Source of the DNA: Terrisporobacter sp.
Lineage (GTDB): Bacteria > Bacillota_A > Clostridia > Peptostreptococcales > Peptostreptococcaceae
NCBI GenBank assembly: GCA_029851945.1
Contig: JARKUZ010000067.1
Location: forward strand, 75,058 to 139,057
Length of the DNA: 64,000 nt
Reading direction: 5' to 3'
The position numbers and the translations under genes are program-made. The notes below the pieces were generated by a model. It searched no databases. It was not told the DNA's origin and worked only from the letters and a program-made list of their open reading frames with translations. Below, piece after piece: positions 10,216 to 18,657 of the stretch. Each line of letters opens with the position of its first letter. The first letter of the stretch is position 1.

Positions 10216-10549
10216 CATCAACATATGGAGCATCTTTCCATAATTTTTCTAAGTTATAGAATCCTCTATTTTCTTCGTCAAATACGTGAACCATAACATC
10301 GCCATAATCAAGTAACACCCATGTTTGACTTTCATATCCTTCTTTCGATCTTGGCTCTATTCCGTACTTTGTTAATTCATCTTGTACATTGTCAGCTATT
10401 GCTTTTACTTGTCTAGTTGATCCAGCTGTAGCTATTACAAAGTAATCACAAAGACTTGATACTTTTCCTATGTTTATTATTGATATATCTTGTCCTAATT
10501 TATCATCAATTGCATCGTATACAATTTTTGTCATTTGTTCAACAGTCAT
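10199..10549 (-). CDS. rsfS: Ribosomal silencing factor RsfS
   Basis: A 116-residue protein of the RsfS/YbeB/Iojap family. It binds ribosomal protein L14 on the 50S subunit and blocks subunit joining during nutrient limitation. Family landmarks are the CDYFVIATAGSTRQVKAIAD stretch near residues 32-51 and YGDVMVHVF near residues 88-96. Length is typical. It lies downstream of nadD and yqeK, the standard Firmicute order nadD-yqeK-rsfS. Its 3' end contains the leuS promoter. Confidence 0.96.
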   Translation of the reverse strand: MTVEQMTKIVYDAIDDKLGQDISIINIGKVSSLCDYFVIATAGSTRQVKAIADNVQDELTKYGIEPRSKEGYESQTWVLLDYGDVMVHVFDEENRGFYNLEKLWKDAPYVDVDTLA

Positions 10550-10643
10550 TTTCTGTCTCCTTTCGTTTTTAAAAGTACTTTAGATATTATAACATAAATA
10601 TTCAATTATATATACAAATAAAATTCACTACCCTTTATCTATA

Positions 10644-11249
10644 TTAGAGTATTTCCCTTAATATATAATTTCTAGCACTTACAGTTCTTGGATGTATTAA
10701 TTGATTGTTGTCCATAACAAATTTGATAGTATTATTAAAAGATAATAATAAAGCCTCATCTAAACTTCCATTGTAAGCTAATTCCCTTAATTTATCTACA
10801 AGAGGAAACTTTCTTCCTTCTTCTATCAAGTCTGCCATATATATAATTTTTTCCAGAATACTCATATTCTCTCTACCTGTTGTATGATATCTTACAGCAT
10901 TTATAATATCTTCATCCTTAATATTAAATGTCTCCTGTATAACATATGAACCTATAACACTATGTGATAGAGATATGTTATTTTCCTCTAAAGAATCTAA
11001 TTCTATATTAAATTTCTTAATACTATCTTCAACTTGATCATCATTAAAATATTTTGCACAGTCATGAATCAAACCTGCTAATTTGGCTTTTTCCATATCA
11101 TAACCGTATATTTCACTTAATTTCACAGCACACTGTGATACATTCATAGAATGCTTTAATCTTCTTTCAGGAAGCATTTCTTTTAATTTATATTCTATAT
11201 CTTTATAATTCAATTTATTCAACTCCATAATTATATAAACCTTTTTCAT
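10644..11249 (-). CDS. yqeK: HD-domain hydrolase YqeK (symmetrical Ap4A hydrolase family)
   Basis: An HD-superfamily phosphohydrolase of the YqeK family, which in Firmicutes symmetrically cleaves diadenosine tetraphosphate to ADP. Metal-binding residues are visible as H in RLKHSMNV, the HD doublet in GLIHDCAKYF near residues 61-70, and D in IIYMADLIEEGR. The ATG at 11249 overlaps nadD by 35 bases. A second ATG at 11226-11228 (MELNKL), overlapping by only 14 bases, would give a protein closer to the family's length and may be the true start. Neither has a strong ribosome site. The order nadD-yqeK-rsfS supports the call. Confidence 0.93.
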   Translation of the reverse strand: MKKVYIIMELNKLNYKDIEYKLKEMLPERRLKHSMNVSQCAVKLSEIYGYDMEKAKLAGLIHDCAKYFNDDQVEDSIKKFNIELDSLEENNISLSHSVIGSYVIQETFNIKDEDIINAVRYHTTGRENMSILEKIIYMADLIEEGRKFPLVDKLRELAYNGSLDEALLLSFNNTIKFVMDNNQLIHPRTVSARNYILREIL

Positions 11250-11904
11250 TTATGTATGTTTCCACATTTTCTGGTATTAAATATCTAACTGATTTTCCTT
11301 GGTTTAATTGATCTCTTATATATGTAGATGATATATCCAAAGATGGTACATACACATTTATTATCTTAGCACTGTATTTTTTTTCAAGCTTTTCAATATA
11401 ATCCTGAGCTCTTAGTAAGCTTATACCAGGTCTTGTTGCTGCTATAAATGTAGCTAATTTAAAATTTTCCGCAACATCTTTCCAAGCTTCTATATCACAT
11501 ATGGCGTCCGCACCTGTTATGAAAAACAATTCACATGTAGGATACATTTTCTTTAACTCTCTTAATGTATCTACAGTATAAGTCTTACCATTTTTCTCAA
11601 TTTCCATATCAGAAACTACAAAATTTTCATTTTTTACTGTAGCTAATAATACCATGTTATAACGATCTCTTTTATCTGTTATATTCCAAAATTTATGAGG
11701 AGGATTACCAGATGGTATGAAAATAACCTTATCTAAATTATATTTACATCTAATAAACTCTGCTGTTGCCAAATGAGCATAATGTATAGGGTCAAAAGTC
11801 CCTCCTAAAATCCCTATTTTTAGGTTGTTAGCATTATTCATAAAATCAGCTAGCTTTTCATTATTTTTCAATATAGACTTAATTACTATATCGTTAATCC
11901 TCAT
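11215..11904 (-). CDS. nadD: Nicotinate-nucleotide adenylyltransferase
   Basis: Transfers AMP from ATP to nicotinate mononucleotide, making deamido-NAD in NAD synthesis. The nucleotidyltransferase signature GGTFDPIHYAHL lies near residues 34-45, and the second motif, SSTYIRDQL, is near residue 195 (ISSTxIR). The protein carries about 28 residues before the usual start of the fold. The ATG at 11904 has an AAGGAG ribosome site, while the internal ATG at residue 22 has none, so the extension is probably translated. It overlaps yqeK. Confidence 0.95.
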   Translation of the reverse strand: MRINDIVIKSILKNNEKLADFMNNANNLKIGILGGTFDPIHYAHLATAEFIRCKYNLDKVIFIPSGNPPHKFWNITDKRDRYNMVLLATVKNENFVVSDMEIEKNGKTYTVDTLRELKKMYPTCELFFITGADAICDIEAWKDVAENFKLATFIAATRPGISLLRAQDYIEKLEKKYSAKIINVYVPSLDISSTYIRDQLNQGKSVRYLIPENVETYINEKGLYNYGVE

Positions 11905-12130
11905 TTTTATTCTCCTTTTATACCCTTTTATAATAACGATTGAATCTTTATAAGTTAAAATTCCTCATTTTAGTATATAATCATAAATATATATTTTTAT
12001 TAAATTATTTAGTTTTATTCATACTAATCCAGAAAAATTATTCACTATATTAATATATATAATAATTTTCCATATATAACAAGTTATTTTTAACAATTAT
12101 TTTACTAATTTAACATAAAGGAGACTTAAA

Positions 12131-12769
12131 ATGCCTATAATAACAAAAATTGAATCACAAAAGAAAAGTGAAGATAGGGTGAATATATATGTAGATGAAA
12201 AGTTTTTTATGGCTATTTATAAAGAGCTTGTATTCACATTTAATTTAAAAAAAGGAGATATCATAGAAGAAGATAACCTTAGAGAAATATTAAAAGATGA
12301 GATGTTTTTAAAAGGAAAAAACAAAGCATTAAATATTTTATCTAAAGCTAGCCAGTCTGAGAAAAAAATGAGAGAAAAACTAAAAGATGATTTTGAGGAA
12401 GATACTATAGATGATATAGTAGATTTCTTAAAAAAATACAATTTTATAAATGATAATGAGTTAGCCTCAAAAATCGTAACTACTAATGTTAATTTAAATA
12501 AATACGGAAAAAATAAAATAAAACAAAATCTTTATAATAAAGGTCTAGAAAAATCGTCTATTGATGGAGCCATATCAGAAATAGATCAGGATGTCGAATT
12601 TGAAAATGCTTTATACCTTGCCGAGAAAAGATATGAAAGGGTAAAAAAAGAAGATCCTAAAAAAGCTTATGCAAAAGTTGCTAACCACCTTGCTTATAAA
12701 GGCTTTAGTTATGATATAATAAAAAGCGTACTAAATAAAATATTCAAAAGTGACTATAATGACTATTAA
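12131..12769 (+). CDS. recX: Regulatory protein RecX
   Basis: A 212-residue RecX family protein. RecX binds RecA filaments and modulates recombination. The family's repeated three-helix units are apparent, with a central part (KNKALNILSKASQSEKKMREKL, positions about 65-86, seen in pieces) and the KYNFINDNELASKIV stretch near residues 100-114. It is lysine-rich, as usual in low-GC Firmicutes. An AAAGGAG site lies 8 bases before the ATG. recA is not in the window. A 25-codon gene and a terminator follow it. Confidence 0.92.
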   Translation: MPIITKIESQKKSEDRVNIYVDEKFFMAIYKELVFTFNLKKGDIIEEDNLREILKDEMFLKGKNKALNILSKASQSEKKMREKLKDDFEEDTIDDIVDFLKKYNFINDNELASKIVTTNVNLNKYGKNKIKQNLYNKGLEKSSIDGAISEIDQDVEFENALYLAEKRYERVKKEDPKKAYAKVANHLAYKGFSYDIIKSVLNKIFKSDYNDY

Positions 12770-12797
12770 TATATATTTTTACTGATTAGGAGGTTCT

Positions 12798-12875
12798 ATG
12801 AAAACAGTCATCGCAATACTTTGTGTATTATTATCAATATATAACATAAAACAATTATATAAGGAAGATAAATAG
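12798..12875 (+). CDS. 25-residue single-pass membrane microprotein
   Basis: A short open frame, MKTVIAILCVLLSIYNIKQLYKEDK, in two parts: a hydrophobic stretch of about 15 residues, then a charged lysine-rich tail ending at a TAG stop. A strong AGGAGG ribosome site lies 5 bases before the ATG, and an intrinsic terminator follows immediately. The gene starts 28 bases after the recX stop and is probably cotranscribed with recX. I do not recognise a family. The topology would be one membrane helix with the lysine-rich end inside. Expression is inferred from the ribosome site and terminator only. Confidence 0.55.
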   Translation: MKTVIAILCVLLSIYNIKQLYKEDK

Positions 12876-12880
12876 TTTAT

Positions 12881-12908
12881 AAGAGGTTATTTAATTAATC
12901 TCTTTTTT
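12881..12908 (+). terminator. Intrinsic terminator after recX and the microgene
   Basis: A 9-bp stem (12881-12889 with about 12896-12904, one G-U pair) followed by a run of T. It ends the recX unit before rnz. Confidence 0.75.
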
Positions 12909-13003
12909 CAATTGCTCATAAATGATGTTATTATTAATGAGACTTTAGTAAAAACTATTATATAATTAATAATAAAAATAGATGTATATTTAAGGAGATT
13001 AAT

Positions 13004-13921
13004 ATGATAGATTTAGTTTTATTAGGATGTGGAGGAAATGTTCCTATGCCAAACAGAAACCTTTCTTCTATATTTATAAATTATAGAGGTCATAAAATTT
13101 TAATAGACTGCGGTGAAGGTACACAAGTTTCTATGAGGATGAAAAATTGTGGATTTAAAGATATAGATTTAATATTAATTACACATCTTCATGGTGATCA
13201 TATAATCGGTTTAATTGGACTTTTATCAACTATTGGTAATAGTGGCAAAAGTGATAATTTAACTATCGTTGGGCCTAGAGGAATTACAGAAGCTATAAAT
13301 GCCATAAGAGTTTTAGTTGAATACTTACCTTATAAAATTAATATCATAGAAGATCCTAAAGAGACTTTTTCTATTGAAAATGATATTCTAAAAGATTTGG
13401 AGATTTCTACTCTTGAATTAGAGCATTCTACTGAATGTTTAGGATATAGTCTTTATTTTAATAGAACTCCAAAATTTAATGTACAAAAAGCCCTGAAAAA
13501 TAATGTTCCAAAAGAATTATGGAATAGATTACAAAACAATAATGAAATTTTCTATAATAATAGAACTTATACATCTGATATGGTTTTAGGGGATGATAGA
13601 AAGGGAATTAAAATCAGCTTTGTAACAGATACCAGACCTTTATTTACTATCCCTGACTTTATAAAAGATAGTGACTTATTCGTCTGTGAAGCTATGTATG
13701 GAAATGATATGGATATATCTAAAGCTGTGAAAAATAAACATATGACTTTTACAGAGGCTGCTAATTTAGCAAGACTTGGAGAAGTTAAAAAGTTACTTCT
13801 AACTCATTTTAGTCCCTCTCTTGAAAATCCTCATGAGTACTTAGGAAATGCTACGAGAATTTTTGAGAATACTATTATTGGTGAGGATAGATTATCTTTG
13901 TCTTTAAATTATGAAGATTAA
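13004..13921 (+). CDS. rnz: Ribonuclease Z (tRNA 3' endonuclease)
   Basis: A 305-residue metallo-beta-lactamase-fold endonuclease that cuts tRNA precursors after the discriminator base. The zinc motif HLHGDHIIG is near residues 64-72. GCGGNVPMPNRNLSS near the N-terminus is the RNase Z substrate loop region. Further histidine/aspartate ligands occur in LELEHSTECLGYS, FVTDTRP and LLTHFSP. Length is close to B. subtilis RNase Z (about 307). An AAGGAG site precedes the ATG. It is monocistronic with a convergent terminator after it. Confidence 0.94.
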   Translation: MIDLVLLGCGGNVPMPNRNLSSIFINYRGHKILIDCGEGTQVSMRMKNCGFKDIDLILITHLHGDHIIGLIGLLSTIGNSGKSDNLTIVGPRGITEAINAIRVLVEYLPYKINIIEDPKETFSIENDILKDLEISTLELEHSTECLGYSLYFNRTPKFNVQKALKNNVPKELWNRLQNNNEIFYNNRTYTSDMVLGDDRKGIKISFVTDTRPLFTIPDFIKDSDLFVCEAMYGNDMDISKAVKNKHMTFTEAANLARLGEVKKLLLTHFSPSLENPHEYLGNATRIFENTIIGEDRLSLSLNYED

Positions 13922-13925
13922 CAAT

Positions 13926-13968
13926 AAAAAAAGTAGTATCAAAATAATTAATATTTTATACTACTTTT
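13926..13968. terminator. Convergent terminator between rnz and the XRE regulator gene
   Basis: An 11-bp stem (13929-13939 with 13958-13968) with A/T tails on both sides serves rnz on the plus strand and the regulator gene on the minus strand. Confidence 0.75.
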
Positions 13969-13987
13969 ACATCTTCACAAAATATAT

Positions 13988-14218
13988 TTAGTCAATATTA
14001 TGTTTCTCTTCTTCATCGTCAATATATTCTAATATATCTCCCGGCTGACATTCTAGCACTTTACAGATTTCATTTAAAGTTGAAAATCTGACAGCCTTAG
14101 CCCTATTATTTTTTAATATTGATAGGTTAGCATTAGTAATATCTATTTTTTCAGCCAGGTCTTTAAGAGATATTTTTCTTTTTGCCATCATAACATCTAA
14201 ATTAACTATTATTGTCAT
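13988..14218 (-). CDS. Small XRE-family transcriptional regulator (YozG-like)
   Basis: A 76-residue Cro/C1-type helix-turn-helix protein that is almost all DNA-binding domain (SLKDLAEKIDITNANLSILK near residues 17-36), with an acidic tail. It is the YozG-like kind that occurs beside a DUF2975 membrane protein in many Firmicutes. Here it follows that gene after only 9 bases, with a GAGGTGA ribosome site. It probably regulates its own operon, which is inference from the family pairing. No effector domain is present. Confidence 0.85.
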   Translation of the reverse strand: MTIIVNLDVMMAKRKISLKDLAEKIDITNANLSILKNNRAKAVRFSTLNEICKVLECQPGDILEYIDDEEEKHNID

Positions 14219-14227
14219 AAGTCACCT

Positions 14228-14710
14228 CTATATAGTAAGATCGTTATCATTTTTTATTTTTATTGCCTGATTAAAAGCATCTGCTATTACAAAGCATAAT
14301 AAACCTGCTATAAAATATATAGTCATACCTGGTGTTATAAAAATCCCTGGAGCCACATCTATAAATCTTATCCCCGTTACTCCATTAAATAACATAGAAA
14401 CATAGTCCATTATTAAGTTTAAAAATAATAAATATCCTATCTGTCTAAATCTTTTTACATTTGCATCTATAAATATATTTATCTTTGAGCTACTTACTAT
14501 TTCTAATAACAAAATAATCATTATAAAATAAATAACTCCTAAAACGAACATCCCTACTCCCGAAACTATATTTGTAATATTACCAATGTTGTTAACGATA
14601 TATGGAACTCCCATAATAACAGCTATTAAAAGAATTAAACCTAATAGAAAAAATAGAATAATTAATGAAGTACTAAGTATATTTTTTATCTTCATTGAAT
14701 TCTTTAACAT
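14228..14710 (-). CDS. DUF2975 membrane protein (YoaS-like)
   Basis: A 160-residue protein with four predicted membrane helices (about residues 12-35, 48-70, 93-110 and 125-145). It matches the length and layout of the DUF2975/YoaS family, whose function is unknown. The downstream XRE gene forms the conserved YoaS-YozG pair. A hydrophobic segment begins close to the N-terminus and no signal cleavage site is seen. The stop codon is just 9 bases before the regulator's start, so they form one operon. Confidence 0.78.
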   Translation of the reverse strand: MLKNSMKIKNILSTSLIILFFLLGLILLIAVIMGVPYIVNNIGNITNIVSGVGMFVLGVIYFIMIILLLEIVSSSKINIFIDANVKRFRQIGYLLFLNLIMDYVSMLFNGVTGIRFIDVAPGIFITPGMTIYFIAGLLCFVIADAFNQAIKIKNDNDLTI

Positions 14711-14842
14711 TTATTACACCCCTTTTTATTTTATAATATTATATTATCAGGTTTCATATCGTTTTTCAATAATTTTATATTGCATTTTAATGTATTTTTA
14801 TTGAATAATATTAATTCATTAAAATACATTATAAAATAATTT

Positions 14843-14884
14843 AAAAAAATAAGGAAAGGCTATATTAAGCCTTTCCTTATTTTT
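14843..14884 (-). terminator. Intrinsic terminator after the PotD-like gene
   Basis: A stem of at least 11 bp (14851-14861 with 14868-14878), extended by A/T pairs, with a T run on the minus strand at 14843-14849. It lies just after the PotD-like stop codon. Confidence 0.85.
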
Positions 14885-14901
14885 AAAATTAATTTTTTTA
14901 T

Positions 14902-15960
14902 CTATTCATCTGCTTTTATGCTTATCCATGCTTTGTCATATATTTTTTTAATATTCATAGGCAAATCAAGATAAATTTCGCATCTATCCATTATTTCTTT
15001 AGGCATATACGCATTAGGATTATTTCTAACTTCTTCTGGTTGTTCTAGTTTTGCTTCTTTATTTGGAGTTGTATATCCAATTTCATCAGCTATTCTTAAC
15101 GCACTTTCCTTATCACTTACAAAGTTTATGAACTTTTCAGCCCCTTCTACATTTTCAGCATTAGCAGTTATACATAAACTATCAATCCAAAAGTTTGCGC
15201 CTTCTTTAGGTACTACATATTTTAAATTAGGATATTCTTCTTGAAGATTTAAACCTTCTCCAGACCATATCATATTAATATCAGTTTCTCCCGCTGGTAT
15301 CATTGTAGTCCCATTATCAACACCATATAGTGGTTTTACTAATTTTCTTTGTTCTAATAATAATTGCTTAGCTTTTTCTATTTCTTTTTCATTAGTTGAG
15401 TTTAAAGAGTATCCAAGTTTTTTTAAAGCTACTCCTATTGTATCTCTGTATGTATCAAACATAAAAATTTTATCTTTATACTTTTCATCCCATAATATGT
15501 CCCAACTATCTACTTCTTCTTTTACTACATCTGTATTATAAATAAGGCCTACTGTTCCAAACATATATGGTACTGAATACTTATTATCTGGATCTATTTC
15601 TAGATTTAAGTATTGTTCATCCATTTGAGATATATTAGGTATATTTTCTTTATTTAGCTCTTGAAGTAGATTTTTTTCAATCATTCTTGGCATTAAAGCA
15701 TCAGATACTAAAACAACATCATATTTACCTGCTCCACTACTAATTTTTTGGTACATAGCTTCCATATCATCAAAAGTTTCCATATTCACTTTTATACCAT
15801 ATTGCTTTTCAAACTCCCTTAGGGTTTCATCATCTATATTTTCTCCATAGTTAAAAAAGTTTATTTCTTGAGAATACTTCTTATTACTACATCCTACAAA
15901 AAATGCACTTATCACTAAGATACAAATCGATAGACTTAATAATTTACTTAATCTTTTCAT
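14902..15960 (-). CDS. Orphan polyamine-type ABC transporter substrate-binding lipoprotein (PotD-like)
   Basis: A 352-residue lipoprotein with a signal peptide ending in the lipobox FFVGC near residues 20-24. The body matches the PotD/PotF fold: FNYGENIDDETLREFEKQYG near residues 36-55, KYDVVLVSDALMPRM near residues 78-92, and the ligand-site stretches MIWSGEGL and FWIDSLCI. It would capture spermidine, putrescine or a similar cation outside the cell. No potA, potB or potC lies beside it; the gene stands alone between terminators. It may serve a transporter encoded elsewhere or be a sensor. Confidence 0.85.
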   Translation of the reverse strand: MKRLSKLLSLSICILVISAFFVGCSNKKYSQEINFFNYGENIDDETLREFEKQYGIKVNMETFDDMEAMYQKISSGAGKYDVVLVSDALMPRMIEKNLLQELNKENIPNISQMDEQYLNLEIDPDNKYSVPYMFGTVGLIYNTDVVKEEVDSWDILWDEKYKDKIFMFDTYRDTIGVALKKLGYSLNSTNEKEIEKAKQLLLEQRKLVKPLYGVDNGTTMIPAGETDINMIWSGEGLNLQEEYPNLKYVVPKEGANFWIDSLCITANAENVEGAEKFINFVSDKESALRIADEIGYTTPNKEAKLEQPEEVRNNPNAYMPKEIMDRCEIYLDLPMNIKKIYDKAWISIKADE

Positions 15961-16192
15961 ATTGCACTTCCTTCCATATTTTATTCTAAATATTCTTCTG
16001 GATTATATCATTATTTTAAATATATGTCTAATTATATGATATATACAAAAATAATCTATAAATATATAACAGTTCTAAATTACCCTTATTCATAATAATA
16101 TAAACAATTTATTGTTCATACTTAATAACAATTTTATATTTTAATCAAGATTATCTTATAAACTTTTCATATATAAAAATTTGCTATAAAGC

Positions 16193-16222
16193 AAAAAAGC
16201 GAACTTATTCAAGTCCGCTTTA
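16193..16222 (-). terminator. Intrinsic terminator of the obgE-yhbY operon
   Basis: An 11-bp stem (16196-16206 with 16211-16221, one G-U pair on the transcript) ends in a T run on the minus strand. It lies 35 bases beyond the yhbY stop codon. Confidence 0.85.
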
Positions 16223-16256
16223 AAATATATAATTATATATATTTACATTCCAACTA

Positions 16257-16625
16257 TTATCTACGAGATCTCTTAGTTGGTCTTCCTTTTTTAGTCATTC
16301 CCTCTTCTGCAACCTTTTTAACTGCTGGTTTTTGACCTGGGAAGAATATTTTTTGATTTTCTTGATTTTTTCTGTATATTGTAAATTTAAAACCTATAGC
16401 TTGAACAAATTCTGCTCTTAAAACTTTACATATAGCATTAGCTGTCTCTTTTGCATCAAGTCCAGCAGTTTCTAATATAGTTACTTTAACTATTTCTCTG
16501 GCATCTAACATTCCATCTAATTGATCTAAGAAACCTTCTGTAACACCATCTTTTCCTATTTGAGTTATAGGCTTAAGAGTGTTTGCTAAAGATCTTAAAT
16601 ATGCTCTTTGTCTTCCGTTTAACAT
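16257..16625 (-). CDS. yhbY: YhbY family RNA-binding protein
   Basis: A 122-residue CRS1/YhbY (CRM) domain protein that binds pre-50S ribosomal particles. The fold occupies residues 1-97, with LNGRQRAYLRSLANTLKPI at the N-terminus and the GKDGVTEGF loop near residues 24-32 (the GxxG RNA-binding loop appears as GKDG). It has a lysine/arginine-rich tail of about 25 residues, longer than in E. coli YhbY. It follows obgE after 25 bases, fitting a ribosome-assembly operon. Confidence 0.92.
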   Translation of the reverse strand: MLNGRQRAYLRSLANTLKPITQIGKDGVTEGFLDQLDGMLDAREIVKVTILETAGLDAKETANAICKVLRAEFVQAIGFKFTIYRKNQENQKIFFPGQKPAVKKVAEEGMTKKGRPTKRSRR

Positions 16626-16650
16626 CCTGTCACCTCTTTATAATTAAATT

Positions 16651-17937
16651 CTAGTTATAGAATTCAAATTCTATATCGTATATCTTAACTGTGTCTCCAT
16701 CCTCAATTCCCATTTCTCTAAGTCTGTCAAATACTCCTTGACTTTCCATAGTTTTTTGGAAGAATTGGATAGATTCCATATCTTCAAAGTTAACAGAGTA
16801 CATAATTCTTCTAAGTGCCTTACCAGTAACAACGTATACTCCATCTTCTATTTCAACATTTAATCCTTCTTCTTCTGTATCATCTAATTCTGGCACATAT
16901 AATTCTTCTTCAGAAACAATTTCTATTTCTTCTGCATCTTTCAGTAATTGAGATACATAAGTTATAACATCATCTATACCTTCTCTAGTCGCAGCAGACA
17001 TTTTGAATACTTTGTATCCTCTTTCTTCTAATGACTCTTTGAAATCTTCAAATACAGATTCATCTTCTAGTATATCTATTTTATTAGCTACTACTACTTG
17101 TGGTCTAGTAGATAGTTTTTCATTATATAGTTTTAATTCATCATTGATTTTATCAAAGTCTTCTAGAGCATCTCTACCTTCTATTCCAGATATATCAACT
17201 ATATGTATTAAAACTTTAGTTCTCTCAACATGTCTTAAGAAGTCATGTCCAAGTCCTACACCTTCAGCTGCTCCTTCTATAAGTCCAGGTATGTCAGCTA
17301 AAACAAAACTATCTCCAAATTTAGTTTTAACTACACCTAAGTTAGGTGTTAAAGTAGTAAAATGATAATTAGCTATTTTAGGCTTAGCCGCAGTAACTAC
17401 TGATAAGAATGTAGATTTACCTACGTTAGGGAATCCTAATAATCCCACATCAGCAATCATTTTAAGCTCTAATATAACCCATCTTTCTTCTCCATCAGTC
17501 CCTGATTTAGCAAAATTCGGAGCTTGTCTTACTGCATTAGCAAAGTGTTGGTTTCCTTTTCCGCCTCTACCACCTCTTGCAACTACAGCTCTATCTCCTT
17601 CATGCTTTAAATCAGCTATGATTTTATTAGTAGCTTCATCTCTTATAATTGTCCCTGCTGGCACTTTTAAAACTAAATCTTCACCATTTTTACCAGCTTG
17701 TCTTTTTTTACTTCCATCTCCACCTGGGGTAGCAACGTATTTTCTTTGATATTTAAAGTCCATTAGTGTTCTTAAGTCGTTATCAACTTCAAATATAACA
17801 CTAGCGCCTCTTCCTCCGTCTCCACCGTCTGGCCCACCTGCAGGAACATATTTTTCTCTTCTAAATGATACTGCACCGTTTCCACCATTTCCAGCTTTAA
17901 CAAATATTCTTGCCTTATCTATAAACAAAAGTGGCAC
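16651..17937 (-). CDS. obgE: GTPase ObgE/CgtA, ribosome assembly factor
   Basis: A 428-residue Obg GTPase acting in late 50S assembly and the stringent response. The glycine-rich Obg fold is at residues 1-158 (PAGGPDGGDGGRG near residues 31-43). The P-loop GFPNVGKS is at residues 168-175, and the switch II region DIPGLIEG and NKID base motif follow. The C-terminal OCT domain (residues about 350-428) is present, as usual in Gram-positives. It lies downstream of rpmA, with a hairpin terminator between them that may lower its expression relative to the ribosomal protein genes. Confidence 0.97.
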   Translation of the reverse strand: MPLLFIDKARIFVKAGNGGNGAVSFRREKYVPAGGPDGGDGGRGASVIFEVDNDLRTLMDFKYQRKYVATPGGDGSKKRQAGKNGEDLVLKVPAGTIIRDEATNKIIADLKHEGDRAVVARGGRGGKGNQHFANAVRQAPNFAKSGTDGEERWVILELKMIADVGLLGFPNVGKSTFLSVVTAAKPKIANYHFTTLTPNLGVVKTKFGDSFVLADIPGLIEGAAEGVGLGHDFLRHVERTKVLIHIVDISGIEGRDALEDFDKINDELKLYNEKLSTRPQVVVANKIDILEDESVFEDFKESLEERGYKVFKMSAATREGIDDVITYVSQLLKDAEEIEIVSEEELYVPELDDTEEEGLNVEIEDGVYVVTGKALRRIMYSVNFEDMESIQFFQKTMESQGVFDRLREMGIEDGDTVKIYDIEFEFYN

Positions 17938-17978
17938 CTCCTATACAAAATTTGCTTTTATATCCAATTTCCTATATT

Positions 17979-18008
17979 TAAAAAGAAAAGGAGTGTACAT
18001 ACACTCCT
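17979..18008 (-). terminator. Hairpin terminator/attenuator between rpmA and obgE
   Basis: A near-perfect inverted repeat (17989-17997 with 18000-18008) followed by a T-rich stretch on the minus strand. It sits between rpmA and obgE in the same operon, so partial read-through is likely. Confidence 0.65.
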
Positions 18009-18017
18009 CTCCCTTTA

Positions 18018-18308
18018 TTATTCAGCAACTTGTACTGGATATATACTTACTTTTTTTCTTTTTTTGTCTTTTCTTTCGAATTTAACTGTACCATCTATTA
18101 ATGCGAATAAAGTGTCATCTCCACCTTTACCTACATTAGTTCCTGGATGTATTTTAGTACCTCTTTGTCTTACTATTATACTACCAGCAGTAACTAGTTG
18201 TCCGTCATATCTTTTAACACCTAATCTTTTAGCTATAGAATCTCTACCATTTTTAGAAGACCCTACCCCTTTTTTAGATGCTAATAATTGTAAGTTCATG
18301 TTTAACAT
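18018..18308 (-). CDS. rpmA: 50S ribosomal protein L27 with a cleavable N-terminal leader
   Basis: A 96-residue L27 whose start differs from E. coli L27. It opens [10 protein letters not shown] before [14 protein letters not shown], the mature sequence. In Firmicutes this leader (LQFFA in S. aureus) is removed by the cysteine protease Prp, and the mature N-terminus then reaches the peptidyl transferase centre. The Prp gene lies directly upstream here, 13 bases away. The leader reads LQLLA rather than LQFFA, a variant worth noting. The remaining domain ([20 protein letters not shown]) is canonical. Confidence 0.97.
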   Translation of the reverse strand: MLNMNLQLLASKKGVGSSKNGRDSIAKRLGVKRYDGQLVTAGSIIVRQRGTKIHPGTNVGKGGDDTLFALIDGTVKFERKDKKRKKVSIYPVQVAE

Positions 18309-18321
18309 TTGGAGTCACCCC

Positions 18322-18642
18322 CTACTTTTTTAGAATTTTTATATTGTTCGGATAATCCTTTTTAATTGATTTCATTGTTAATTCAAAATGTTCTAATAAT
18401 AAATCAGTTTTTTCATTTAAACTTTCTTCATTAACCAGACATTCAATAAAACCTTCTTGGCCGATTACAGAGTCAAATTTCACTTTAACTATTGCATCTA
18501 ATGAATTGATAATACCAATGCTATTAGATGTAACAGCTGCACATACTATATCTTGTCCTATTGGAGCAAAATCAGCATGTCCTTTTATTGTAAAACCTTT
18601 ACGTCTGAAGTCGTCTGTATAATGATATTTAATCTTTATCAT
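18322..18642 (-). CDS. prp: Ribosomal-processing cysteine protease Prp (YsxB)
   Basis: A 106-residue protease of the Prp/DUF464 family that trims the N-terminal leader of L27 before its assembly into the 50S subunit. The catalytic residues fall exactly where the family has them: His22 in GHADF and Cys34 in DIVCAAVTS. It lies between rplU and rpmA, the conserved Firmicute order rplU-prp-rpmA. Length and fold pattern are typical. Confidence 0.96.
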   Translation of the reverse strand: MIKIKYHYTDDFRRKGFTIKGHADFAPIGQDIVCAAVTSNSIGIINSLDAIVKVKFDSVIGQEGFIECLVNEESLNEKTDLLLEHFELTMKSIKKDYPNNIKILKK

Positions 18643-18657
18643 TTTACTTACCTAATA

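Noticed and set aside
11905..12130. Region between nadD and recX examined for a riboswitch or RNA
   Set aside because: It is 226 bases of AT-rich divergent spacer with only the two ribosome sites. No stable stem or conserved RNA motif was seen.
15961..16192. Spacer upstream of the PotD-like gene examined for a second small gene
   Set aside because: No open frame with a ribosome site, and no hairpin other than the yhbY terminator at its right edge.
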